Assembly (NCBI GenBank): GCA_029207755.1
Contig: JARCOQ010000004.1
Coordinates: 42,216,305 to 42,280,304, forward strand
Reading direction: 5' to 3'
Source of the DNA: Chamaea fasciata
Lineage: Eukaryota; Chordata; Aves; Passeriformes; Sylviidae
Length of the DNA stretch: 64,000 nt
In this document: positions 1 to 11,624 of the stretch, piece by piece
Layout: each line of letters begins with the position of its first letter
Position numbering within the stretch: position 1 is the stretch's first letter
Position numbers and translations under genes: made by a program
The notes under the pieces: generated by a model
The model's database searches: none
What the model was told of the DNA's origin: nothing
What the model saw: only the letters and a program-made list of their open reading frames with translations

Positions 1-2159
1 ATTTCTAGAGACAGCGTTGCCTCTGGACAAGCCCTGATACAGCAGCAGCCTGCTGCAAGAGTAGTATGTGCCAGCATTGCATTTTCAGCCCTTCCTTGAT
101 GAATAGGCACGTAGAAGTCACCCCAGCACATGGATTGGATGGATGACAGCAAATGTTGGGGCACATATCAGTATTACAAAATCAAGAAATAGTACCTACC
201 AGATATATATCCCTGTTAATGTGCTGTCAGCGACAGCAGTGATGGTGAGGACCACACTGACTGTCCTTAACTCTCTTCCTGGATGACCATTCTGCAGGAA
301 CCAGCACCCTCTCCTGAGGGGGGAGACCATGTCCTGTGGCTGCATGGACTGTGCTTCATCCTCTTCTGCTTCAGATAACCAGCCCTGGGCAGGAGATGGG
401 GCATCTCTTCTCCAGAGAGCCTAGAGAAGGCATGACTTACTCTGGTTACTCTGATTGTGGCTCCTGCTGCACCGAGAGCCTCAAGTGGAACTTTACCGTG
501 GTGGAGGCAGGCTCCTTCCCAGCAGGTGCCTGCTGCCAGCATGGCAGTATGCACCTTTATGAAGTCTCTGGAGTGTTTAGGTAAAAGTCAAAGAAACTAA
601 AGCTCAATCCATACAGGTGTGTGCATCCAATCTTTTTGATGTCACTAGAAGATAGGTATCTGGAGAACCTTGGGTATGTGAAGTAAAGTCTTAGGTAAAA
701 AAAGTATGAAACTGGAGTCACTGCATGTCTATGCAAATCAGAGTTGTATACATTGGCTTTCTAAATGTGCTACCAATAAAACTTAGCCAAACATAGGATC
801 AGAGCAACAGCCACAACAAACAGTCATGGTCTGATCCTGACCCCTAAAAAAATGCTCTCCAAAATGAATATAGGGGAAGTTTTCCAAATTTCAACAACTG
901 GATCATTTATATTGTAAAACTTGAAGACTAATTATCCTTATAAATATTTAAGTTGATTTTAGTGGGGGTGACACTACACCACATGAACATCTAAGCCTTT
1001 CTGAAAATTTTAGCTACTACGTCTAGATCCAGATTTTAGTGCTGAGTCATATCTATTTCAGTTTTAAAGATTGAAAAGTCTGCAAATGAAAAACAGTTCA
1101 ATCACTAGGTATGACATAATAAATATTCTCTAAACATGAATCTTGATTCTTAACAATTGTTCCAAAACCATCATGTTTTCTCCACCTCTACTCACAAGTG
1201 CTATTCATAACTTATGTGCTATAAAAGAACAATATGATACTTTTAGTCCTGTGTTTCTGTCACCAAGTGCAAGTGGGAGTTGTTTTCAGACCACCTGAGA
1301 AAAAATCAGTCAGGCTTTTTGGAGTATAAATCCAACTGGATCTTGCCTGAGCTGCCGAAATAAGTTCTAAGTGTGCCTCACAGCTCTCTGGTTCAACCAG
1401 CAACAACCTCCCGTAGGGGAGGGTAACAAAAACCAGAGCACAAGCATATCCTCTGCTAACACAGAAGAAACTGGGCCAAACTTAAGCTGGGCCAGATGAC
1501 ACATTTGCCCAGAGTAGGTACTGCTTCCATCCCATGCCTTGAACTGCATGTTGCCACCAAGTAATTCCCAGCATGTGGATCTTATTTGTTTGACCATTCA
1601 TCTGATGGCTGCCAACAGTGGTCACTCCCACTGGCACAGCAGGCAGGTCCATTGAGGAAAATGGCCAGAGACAGCTCCCAGGTGAGCAGCTGGGGAAACA
1701 GCTTTGTGACACCAGCTTGTTGACAGATGTCAACATCTCTTGAAGAAAAAAGGCTTCAAAACAGCATATATTTTGTAGAAACTCTGTTGGTCTTTGAAGA
1801 AAAGCTGCATATATTTCTTGGAAGAAAGTATTTAGAATCTTCAAGGATTTCAAACATATTTTGAAAAATAAGTTTTTCCATGAACTGGTTGTGTTTATTG
1901 TTCTGGAGAAATCAGCATGTCAGCTGTTTCTGATCTATATTCCTAGAATCAGGCAGGAAGTGGGAGGTTGCTCTTCCTTCTTCCATTTTAATCTTAGAAC
2001 TGCAAAAAAAGGAGGAACTGAGACATCAGTCCATTATCTTTATATTATTGTGCCAGCACACTAGCAATGACAGGAAGAGAACCTAGTGATCTCTAGGACA
2101 AGCTTTTTTTGTCTTTTTTTAAAATTAAATATTATATTGTTATTTTTCTCACATATTTA

Positions 2160-2420
2160 TGTTTGTTACTCTTTTGACTGATATATATATATATATATTT
2201 TTTTTTTTCACACAGTGATAGATACACATGGTATACACATTTTGTATACCAAAACAGTATATAGATAGTATATTTAGTGAGTGTGCACATATATAATTCT
2301 CAAATGAGAATATATATAGTCTCTCTACACCACAAATGGAGACTATACACTATATATAAGTAAGTATTATAAGTACTTTATCTATATGCAGAGATATATC
2401 TTTACCTCCACACCCTTTCA
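2160..2420. repeat. AT-rich tract with (AT)n and short inverted repeats
   Basis: It contains an (AT)9 run at 2181-2198 followed by a T run. A perfect 7-bp inverted repeat, GGTATAC/GTATACC, lies at 2230-2236 and 2244-2250. A perfect 9-bp inverted repeat, TATAGTCTC/GAGACTATA, lies at 2315-2323 and 2339-2347. This is low-complexity, cruciform-prone sequence with no assigned function. Confidence 0.7.
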
Positions 2421-3589
2421 CTCTCTATGCGGTGATTTACAGTGGCATTTTCCATGTGGATATGCATATTTTTGTAAAAGATCAAAGCGAAAAAAATCTA
2501 AAATGTAGCTTGTGTCACAGCAGACATCTACCTCAGTTACCCAAGGAAAGGACCAAAGGTAAGGTAGGACTTTCTATGAGTTTCCTGTATGGTCATTTAA
2601 AAGAGGTACAAGAGATAGGAGGGATGATCTTGTGTAAATTGGAATTCCTCTTTCAAGGTGTGTATATCCTAACGAAATGGGGGACATAAAAATGAGGATA
2701 CTTATATTCGAGGAAATTCAATATCATGCTTAAAAATAGGTAAGCAAAAGCTCTTTACTGTCTTTAACTGAAAGGGAAAATAAACCTAAGGTAGAATGAG
2801 CTTCTATATGGTGGTGCTGGGCTTTTTAAGGGTTGAAGTTAAAACAATCCCACTATGGGCTACTCTGGAATATTCGTGCTGAATTTTATTAGTATCACTT
2901 TCTGTTTACACAAAAATTATTCCTAAGCAGATTCGGTGATTTCGTTCATTATCTTACTGGCAAATCATATTTGTAACCTCTATTATTGAAATGAGATGCT
3001 GAATGCCCTGCTTTTTCATATATTCAACACTAAATTACACAAGGCAAACAAAGTATATTATACAATGCAATGTAAAATAGATAAACAGATTATTAGAAAT
3101 CCATATGCCCTCTCCATAGCTAAATTTGTAGTTATGCAGGACAAGCATTTAAAAAAATCCCTTCTAAGATATGAATTTAATTTCAATGGTTTGTTACTTA
3201 AGTTCCCATCTCTTCATCAATGGATTCCTCCTATCTTATGACTTCACTGAGCTCTTGAAGAAGTTTTCCTGTGAAGAAATTTGAAAATGTGTTCATTAAC
3301 TTATTTAGAAACTATGTTGATCACTTTCTCAACAGTCTTGAGAGATTAATCTTTTTTTTCTTAGTCTGTCTTTAGCATCTGTTATCACTTGAATTACAAG
3401 TTTGAAGGAAATAGAGTTTTCAAAGCCCAAATTTATACCTCCAGAGGATAAAATTAGTCAGAGCATAGTGAAATAAAATTTGTCGAAGGAGAATTATGTT
3501 ACAAAGCCAGATTTTTGCTTAACATGTCTGAAAATATCTTAAAGAAAAGTAAATATATGTATTAGATACTATATCAGCTCTAGTGGCAA

Positions 3590-3960
3590 CAGTGCCAGAT
3601 TCTTTTGCATTGCTGTTTTGCAAGCTTTCCTATTCCTCAATGGGAAAGCCATAATCAACATTTAATTGATAAACTAATTGTTATAACAGCCAGAGACAGT
3701 GCTATTTGGTGGAAATCAATTATGTTAGAAGTTTTCCATTTTTCCTACTTATCTTTTGCCTAGTTTGGCTATAATGTAGACAGATGCCCCAAGTCAGTTT
3801 ACAGCATAATTGTAAATGATGCAAATTACAGCTGAATTTGGGCTGTGAAACTTGAAATAGAGCAAATTCTGGTTTACACATATCCACTGTGCAATTTTCA
3901 ATGAAAAATTGCTTTCACATGCCTTTATCTTGTATGTCCACAGAATGGGAAAAAAAAATC
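3590..3960. promoter_or_regulatory. Possible conserved non-coding element
   Basis: This is a non-repetitive, ORF-free stretch with dense homeodomain-like cores: TTAATTGAT and CTAATTG at about 3661-3680, ATCAATTATG near 3716 and TAATTG near 3809. Its texture resembles vertebrate enhancers, but conservation cannot be shown from one sequence. The call is a guess from composition and motifs only. Confidence 0.2.
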
Positions 3961-6900
3961 TCTGTGGATTGGAGGCTATAATCTGAAAAAAATGACTGGA
4001 GATATTTGAAACAAATCTTCCTGGTGCCTAGGTCTCACAATCCATGCAAATGCAAACATTTTGACATATATTTGTAAGTTGGAGTGTGTTGTTTTATTTT
4101 AGGGATCTGGTTCTTTTAAAGCAGCAGCAGAAATGCACCAGTGCGTCTGGAGGGAGTGAAGAAATTTTTCTCAGGCTAATTTTGGACTGAGTATTATTTA
4201 TTTATATATATTATAGTATTTATTTTGTCTCAGGTTAATTCTGCAGTCACTTTATAATTTTTATTATGATAAATACTATACTCAGCCAGAAAGCTCCATT
4301 TAAGATTAAGGCTCATTAACTTAGAGACTTCATAATTTAGGATATGTGCATGTGTTTTGCAGAATGATATTTTCTCACCTAATTACAGTTGGTCTAAAGT
4401 CAAGCATCTACCTAAGTATAAACTTCCTCCCCTGGCAATGGAAAAGGGCACTCATCATTAAACTGCTCCTAGTGTAAGGGTTAAAGACAGATAGGATGCT
4501 TGAGAAATCATCAATTTTTATTATCTCCTGCCACAGCCCAAACTAAGCGGAATAGCTTTCATCAGATTGCTGCCTTTTAGCCAGCTGAAGTTATTTGATG
4601 GGAACTGTACCCAAAATGAAAAACCTAAGGGAGAACAGAGCTGCAGGATTTTGGAAGGAAGTGTTGGATGTACATGTTCTTGAAATTCCAGCTGTGGTTT
4701 CAGAGAGCAGATTTCCACTCTCTTACTTTCTGCTTTAAAATCTAGGTGAATCACCTCAAATCAACCACACTCAGCAAGCTGAGAGGGACAGACTATTTAG
4801 AAGCGCTAAACACCTATATAAGACCAGATGCAACAACTCCCTAATTTTGTACATGGGTAATTGCAGCAAGGGAACAGCTGGAAGCCAAAAAGCTGACCTT
4901 CCAAAATCTCTTTGGAGAGCCTCATGGCAACCCCCTAGCAATGACTTCAAAGTAATGAGAACATACAAAATACACTGTGTCCTGTGTCTAGAGTATAAAA
5001 AACAAATATTGTTCCTTCTATATACACCAAAGACGTAGTTTCAATGTCACCCTTGCCTTCTACATGCATTTTATGAATGAGTCAATTAACCAGCACCATA
5101 ATTTTGAGAATGCACATCTTTCAGAAAAATACTGTGATCAGTAAAACTTGAATACATTATGATGGTAACATCTGAAAATTCTCAATTACCTTGTGGTGGA
5201 TCAAGGTTCCCATTACTGCAATCCCATAGCAGAGGAGTAAGCTGGTGTATATGATTACCACAGCCTTTGTGACAAGCAAGCAGGGAATAAGTTTCCTTCC
5301 CACAGGCTGCAGAATTGATGGAACAATACAGTTCTCCCAAGGTTTATAGTGGTGAGCTGGAGTGGCTATTACACTGGTTTTTGCTGCATGTCACTTTTTT
5401 TTTCTTCCATGCTGCCACCTTCCCTACCCTTAGACTTCGTCCACGATTGTCCAATGAAGAAGAAATATGCAAAAACTTCCACTTCATTCACATTCTGCCC
5501 TACTCCCTCCTCAAATCTTCTAAACTAAGATCAGCTCAGGAATTGCAACACTTTGAAAGACAATACAGACTTTCTTCATGTATCAAGTGATAACACAAAA
5601 TCATTTTAAACTCTTATCTTAGTAAGTCCTACACTAGATGGAGATAGTACTGCTGGCTGATAGAGATGAGATGTAGATCTGGTTACAGGATTTTTTTTAA
5701 CAAAGTGCATGCTTTCAGCAGGTGATTTTTTTTAATTCTTCTACAAATAGGCACTTGGAAATTAATTGTTGGTTTGTTTGTTGGTTTTGGTTTGATTTGT
5801 TTTTTTCCCCTTGAAACTGTTTTTATTATGGTTCTGATCTCAAAGTTCTCACTAGATTAAATTTTTCCTAGACAAATTAGATGATGTTGAATGGCAATGT
5901 TATATTCATCACTGTGAAGCAGTGACAGTAAGCGTTAGGAGGCATTGAGCATTTCCTAAGGTAGTACCAGAAACTAGCTGCAAAAAAGAGGATCACCTCT
6001 GACCCTGTCTCCCATCTGAGGAGAAGAAAGTGTTCCACAGTTTAAGAAACATGGAATCCATTAAAGAAAAATTCCAAAGATCAAGAAAAATTGCCCAAAT
6101 CAAGACCACCCTTACATGAAACCTCTTCTCTAACTGGAGGAATTTTCCAATGGTAACTTTTGATGTGCCACCCAGGGATAGCACCAACTGATACTGTGTG
6201 ACATTGTATGGAAGGTCCAGCCTCCTTTCCTCGCTATTCTCTTTTTTTCACGGATGAAGGAATTAAGACAACTCATAACATAAATATGAACAGATAGCTC
6301 TAAAAAAGGGTGTAAAAGAATATCCACTGGAATTAATTGATAAAAATATTGTAATAGATGCAGTGTATAAATTCACATATTAAAATATTGTACATGGTAA
6401 AATTATACATTGTAACTAAAACCTGGATTCTCGGAAGCAATCCGAGGGTGTCTCCAAAATCCCAAAGTCCATTGTCCAGCTGTAAAAACCACCAAATTTG
6501 CAACAGAAACAGTGAAGCTAGCCTGGAGGTGGGCCATTAATCAAGGGTGGACTGCACTTTCACAGCTACTCAAGAATCTGATACTGATTTTGGTGGAAGA
6601 TCTAGGAGATGAGTACATCAAGTGCCCCAAAAGAAGATGTGGGAGATCTTTTGGGACATCTTTTCAATTCACCAGGAAATCCTTTCAAAACCTCACTTGG
6701 AAATAAAAGAATACATGAATAATTGGACTTTTCAGTGGACATTGCCTCCAGGCAGAAAAACTGTATAAGAACCTTGCACTGAGACCCAGCATTTGTGGGC
6801 AAGATTGGAAGGCACCTTTGCTGCCGTCCCACTGCCCACCCAACATTCGATCGATGTTGTCCTGATTTATTGTGGCATTTCAAAATTGATCTCGGAAATT

Positions 6901-7350
6901 GCGAAATAAATTCTTTGATTTTTGAATTGGCTCTTTATCGTTTATAACAATATCATCTGGACAACAGCTAAGATTGCACATGAATTTTTGAAGAGATTGA
7001 TAGCTCCCATTGTTCTTATATCTAACTGAAAGTTAGTAAGTCAGAGAATGGTAAAAAACATATGTTGACTTCAGTGATTTGACATAAAAAACCTTGTAAC
7101 AATTGACCCCTGATAAAATGAGTTAAAACTGATTAATAAAATACTGCAAATGGTCATGCCTTACATGGGACAAGCTGCACACCTTACATGAGTTTTCTAC
7201 ATTCTCTGAAAGCAGGAAAGCAGGTCAGGACAGTTATAGACAGTTTCTAGTTATAGAAATGTACGACATTGACTTAGTCATGCACCACAGGTTTGAAATT
7301 ACATGGCACAAAAATTTAACTGGGCTGGAACTGAACAAGCTAGGTCAGGG

Positions 7351-7471
7351 AGATGAGATTAACAGTTGGTCAGAGCATGATGCTAATAACACCAACCTGC
7401 GGGTTCAATATCCATACAGCCATTGCACTTGATGATCCTTGTGGGCCTTTTCCAACTCAGAATGTGCCAGA
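7351..7471 (+). mobile_element. tRNA-Ile-derived SINE with CR1-like tail (TguSINE1 type)
   Basis: The head (7351-7422) reads like a decayed tRNA-Ile(AAT). It has the A-box region TTAACAGTTGG at 7359-7369, the anticodon arm GCTAATAACACC with AAT at 7385-7387, and the B-box region GGGTTCAATA at 7401-7410. The tail (about 7423-7471), with TTGATGATCCTTGTGGGCC and then TTCCAACTCA, matches the 3' end of CR1 LINEs, which would supply the reverse transcriptase in trans. tRNA-Ile SINEs with CR1 tails are known from zebra finch and relatives, so this copy points to a passerine host. The head is too mutated to be a working tRNA gene. Confidence 0.75.
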
Positions 7472-7474
7472 ATT

Positions 7475-10400
7475 ACTTGACACTTAGGAACCCTTAGTTC
7501 CCTCTAATTAAGACTATTCTTCTCTCTGTGGACAAAAGAAGATGACTGAAGAAGTGTTAACTTCAGGCAAGTGCAAATGATGCTTTTTCCAAGTATTGTC
7601 CTGCCTCCACCCATTCTGGGTCTTTTTAAACACATCTTCTACTTTGGCAAGGGATGTCTCAGGTTTGCCACATGCTAACAACATCCCAATATTTGCTTTC
7701 AGCATGCCTTCTGTAACAGAACACAACCTATGACATTTTGACAGACACTGAGATTTGACAGACAGTTGTCAGGGAGCAAGTGTCAGAAGCCCAAAGCAAA
7801 TCAGGATGTCAGTGTCTTTTCTCAAGTTGCAATGGCCTGGATTATCTAAGATTAGCACTGCAAAATAAAATCAAAGCTTTGCTGGAAGACATTTTCTCTC
7901 TTGTAAATCATAAACAGTGGAGGAAAACCTAAAGAGCAGGTCAGCGTATATCACAGTAACCAAACTTTCTTGCTTGGTTCTCACCTACTGTTAGTACTTA
8001 TGAATCTTCAAAAGAAGGTACTTCTACACAAATTTACTATCTTAACAGGGTAAACATACCCAGCTAAAGCTAGTAGAGCTCTATATTTGAGTGTACTGGA
8101 ACATTAGATGAACTAGGGAACAGAAATTCCCATTCCATTATTTGTTCGAGGGCAGGACCTGCCACTACTCCAAAGGCAAATGAAATATCTAACTGATAAA
8201 AAAGAATTTGTTGCTTTCACATGCATTAAAAATATTTTTTTTGTAATATATGAGAACACTGACCGCTCACTGGCAAAAAAAAGGTGACAGAAAAAGATGC
8301 AACTAAATACTCACATGGAAAGACAGAACAAAAGAACAGTCATCATGATCTGAAGTGTAAAGTTTATTTGTCTGAAAGGAAGAGTGGGCATAAGAACCAA
8401 ATGGACAAATTCGGTAAATACTTATGCTTTATAATTTTTGTTAGGAAGGCTGATTCACTGAAAGTCTTTACTGCCGTGAGAAAGTGCAGTCACTATAAAA
8501 GAGCACAACATTCCTTTTTACAAATTTTATAAATGGGAAAAATAAAATCTCAAAAAAGTATTTCCTCTAATTCTAAGCACTCTGGTGGTTATTGTCCCCC
8601 CACCGTATTTAGCCATTTTCTTGAAATATCTCTCAGTGAGGACACATTCCTTTGATATTTCTTGGACATTTATCTTTTATGACTGTTTCACAAGAAAGCT
8701 AATGAAACAATATATTATAGAAACCTATTATAGAGCAGGTACAAAACCTGTGTAGAAAACAAAGTCAAAAGCTATTTTTCAGTGATTACAATTTTTATGG
8801 AAGGATGAATTAAATGAAAGGTGAATGAAGTAAAGTACCATAGGCCTGATACAATGTAACATTCTTACCAGTAATAGAAAGTGGAAAATGCATATTGTAT
8901 TCATAAGTGACACCAAACAGCTGTAGCTTAGCTGAAGAATTCAAAATCATCAAAACAAACTGGAGTAAATGTTGGCAAAAAGAAAGACAAAATTCAATAG
9001 GGAGGGATTTTATTCAGTCTGAACAATCAATTCCTAGATACAAAATGAAGCCAATATCTGTCCTGAATACAGGCATGAACTGAATAAGGCCAGTGTCATG
9101 CTGCTGCAAGACCATACTTCATATGAGGAGGTTCGACTGGTAGGATAGTGATGGAATTTCTTTTCCGATCCTAGAGAGCAAAGCATTGAAGCAGTTTGTC
9201 TGCAGAAATTTTGGTGTTTTCATCACTCAAGCTGTTGAACATTTTCCAGCAAACTGGAGACTAGGTAATCTCCTGTGGCTCCCTATAAATCAAAACCATG
9301 CAGGCTGGCCTTGAACTTGTATAATTCGCTATCACTCTCTCCCAAAACAGCTACTTCTAAGTCATGAGTCACGATTTTCTTTCTGTTTCATTGATATTTC
9401 AGTTACTAAAATAATACAGTATTACAGTGGCTATTGCACTAGTACAATCCTAAATTAGTCAGTGAAGTAAGCGCCTCTGAAAATCTGATGTATTTGATTG
9501 CAAATTCCTTGATTCACATTGCTTAGAGTAAATCCATCTTTATTTTGTATCTAACTTCATAATTTTTTTTGACAGATGGGCAGAAGGTACTAAATGGTAT
9601 AGTGCCTAAACCCAGATAACTTCTTGTGAGTATTTCAAGCCTTCAGCACCTCTGTGACCTGGAGCAGGGAAATGACATGGAGCTGTAATATTGCCGTACT
9701 GTTCATTTGAAAAGCAATTTAAAATCAAGGCGATTATACTCCTCAGTGAAACCTGATTCTGCAGGAAAAAAGGAAGCTTTTTATTGCATAAGAGCTCCCA
9801 AGAGTGTTTATGTGGAATACATTTTTGATTTCCATATGTTCTCTTAAGTGCTGGACTACGAAGGCTTGCAGAGCCTACAGGTGCTGGGGGCAGAAGCAGG
9901 AGTGGTACAGTGACAGTTTCATGCAGCAGATGTGCTGATTTGAAGGAACTACTGGCTAGTGGGCCAAAACCAGAAATTACCATTTTTGGAGGGTTCTCAA
10001 TGGCTGCCAAGGCTAATCAAGAAAGTTTGGGCCTGACAAGGGGCAATAAAGGGAAAGAAAGTGACAATAGAGATGGAAAGAAATAAAAACCTACTTCTTA
10101 AAATGGGTGGGGGCAAGGCTAGTACTGTAACACTGGGGCTTCCTGCCTAGGTGACAGAAACATTGAAATGTTAGGTATTCTATCAAAGAAACCCCCAAAT
10201 CCTAGTGATCTCAATTGGGGCATCCAAATAAGTAAACAGCTTAGGTTTAAAATTTTCTCTGCTCAGTGCCTGTATAATGGGCATCATACCCTGAAGATAA
10301 AATTCATCAGTGCCGGTGAAACAGGCAGCGACAGACCTCAGAGAAATGGATGTGAGAAGACAAGTCCTCTTGTCTTCAGTGTAGACTTGAGACAGCATAT

Positions 10401-11110
10401 AATAAATGAAGTACGGAGCAGTTAGGAAACAAGGAAAAACTCCGTTTAGTAAATGCTCCTCGGGAAGAGGCCTCCCAAGGAATGTAGAATCTTATCACAT
10501 AACCAGGTAATTAAAGCAGGAACATGGTATATACACAAGTTCCACATGTAAACTTAGTTTTGGTATTTCTAATTCTACTGTTCAGCAGCTTTGCAGCTTA
10601 ATTCATATCCATCTCACACAGCCTTACAGAGGTGGATTTCTTGGCTGCAAAGCAAGGGGTGACTGCAGTTTCCATTGGGATACATGGGTAACTTACTCTT
10701 CTCTTAGATTTTCACTTAGTAGCATGAGGTAGAGTTGACAGGCCTTATGTCCTTGTCAATGACATACGTATCAAAACCCACACTGACAAGGATGAGGCTT
10801 GGCAGTAAATTGGGGTTTTGCTTTTCACAGTAATACATCACAATCTCATATGCGGCTTTTTCAATTTATTTCCTTGATTGTTGTTCTCTAATTTGGGTTC
10901 TTTTTCCACACAGATTTACTAATCCAATTTCTCAACCTTGAACCTCAATTAGTTAAAAATCCAGGTCCTATAGTTATCTTTGCGTTATTTCTTGACCCCT
11001 CTGACACAAAAAAACCCCACTCTAAAATAGATTTCTGCGGCCACAGACCCCTTTAGCCTGACTATAATCACAATGCTACTTTGAATCAAAGACGCTTAAT
11101 TTCTCACATA
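7475..11110. other. Intergenic DNA upstream of SNX2, no gene recognised
   Basis: AT-rich unique sequence. The longest open frame is on the minus strand at 9606-10010 (134 codons); it shows no family motif and is judged a chance ORF. I see no exon with convincing splice sites, no RNA gene and no repeat I can name. Confidence 0.55.
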
Positions 11111-11189
11111 CCTTTCTTAATGAGTGACAAAAAACAACCAAGCTAGCTTAGGGAATTCTGCCTCTTTACCTCTTCTTGAGAAGGGGAAG

Positions 11190-11410
11190 GGACTGGGGGA
11201 AGGGGCTGGGGATGTGCCAGGGGCTGTGGCAGCGGTTTGGCAAGGGGCTGGGGCTGTGGCAAGGGTTCGGGCAGGGGCTGTAGGAGGGCCTGTGGCAGGG
11301 GCTGTGGCAGGGGTTCGGGCAGGGGCTGTGGCAGCGACAGAGGCTGGGGAAGGGGCTGTGGTAGGGTTTGGGGCTGGGGCTGGGGCTGCGGTAGGGGCTC
11401 GGGAAGGGCG
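11190..11410 (+). repeat. G-rich minisatellite upstream of SNX2
   Basis: Imperfect tandem units around GGGGCTGTGGCA and GGGTTCGGGCA repeat through about 220 bp, with many runs of 3-4 Gs on the + strand. It ends about 110 bp before the SNX2 ATG and merges into the CpG island. The G runs give G-quadruplex potential on the + strand, which is the SNX2 non-template strand. The repeat leaves several frames open in both directions, so Ala/Gly/Pro-rich ORFs over it are artefacts unless proven otherwise. Confidence 0.85.
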
Positions 11411-11454
11411 GGAAGGCGACACCCCCCCCGCCCGTCCCCGGCGCGGCCGCCGCG

Positions 11455-11490
11455 GTCACGTGCTGGCGGGGCGGCGGGGCGGTCACGTGA
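11455..11490 (+). promoter_or_regulatory. SNX2: Paired CACGTG (CLEAR/E-box-like) sites in the SNX2 promoter
   Basis: GTCACGTGCTG lies at 11455-11465 and TCACGTGA at 11483-11490, with 17 bp between them. The second, read as GTCACGTGAG, differs from the CLEAR consensus GTCACGTGAC by its last base. CLEAR sites bind TFEB/TFE3/MITF, which control lysosomal and endosomal genes; USF and MYC/MAX can also bind CACGTG. The same two boxes recur in the SNX24 promoter. Confidence 0.65.
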
Positions 11491-11516
11491 GGGCGGAGGC
11501 CGGGCCGAAGGGGAAG

Positions 11517-11624
11517 ATGGCGGCGGAGCGGGAGCCGCCGCCGCTCGGGGAGACGCGACCCGCCGACCTGGAGGAGCTGGAGGATGGGGAGGACCTCTTC
11601 ATCAGCACCGTGTCTACCCTGGAG
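11517..11624 (+). CDS. SNX2: SNX2 coding exon 1
   Basis: It encodes residues 1-36, from [11 protein letters not shown] to STVSTLE, and ends in phase 0 at donor GAG|GTGAGG. It contains the first acidic DLF motif (EDGEDLF), of the kind shown in SNX1/SNX2 to bind the SNX27 FERM domain. The reading frame stays open upstream to 11124, but the conserved protein starts at 11517. Confidence 0.96.

Larger units (their letters stand above)
1..7340. other. Intergenic DNA upstream of SNX2, no gene recognised
   Basis: AT-rich DNA with only short open frames in all six frames, none with recognisable protein similarity, codon bias or splice-flanked exon structure. A slightly more GC-rich patch lies at about 240-560 and another at about 1370-1720; both are open over 70-120 codons, but I do not recognise the products and they may be old repeats. 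An AT-rich hairpin-prone tract lies at 2160-2420 and a homeobox-site-rich stretch at 3590-3960; both are listed separately. Confidence 0.6.

Noticed and set aside
7351..7422. Functional tRNA-Ile gene
   Set aside because: The arms carry many mutations, the acceptor stem does not pair, and a CR1 tail follows directly, so it is a SINE head.
9606..10010. 134-codon open frame on the minus strand
   Set aside because: No recognisable domain, no supporting splice or promoter context, and an amino-acid make-up expected of random non-coding DNA.
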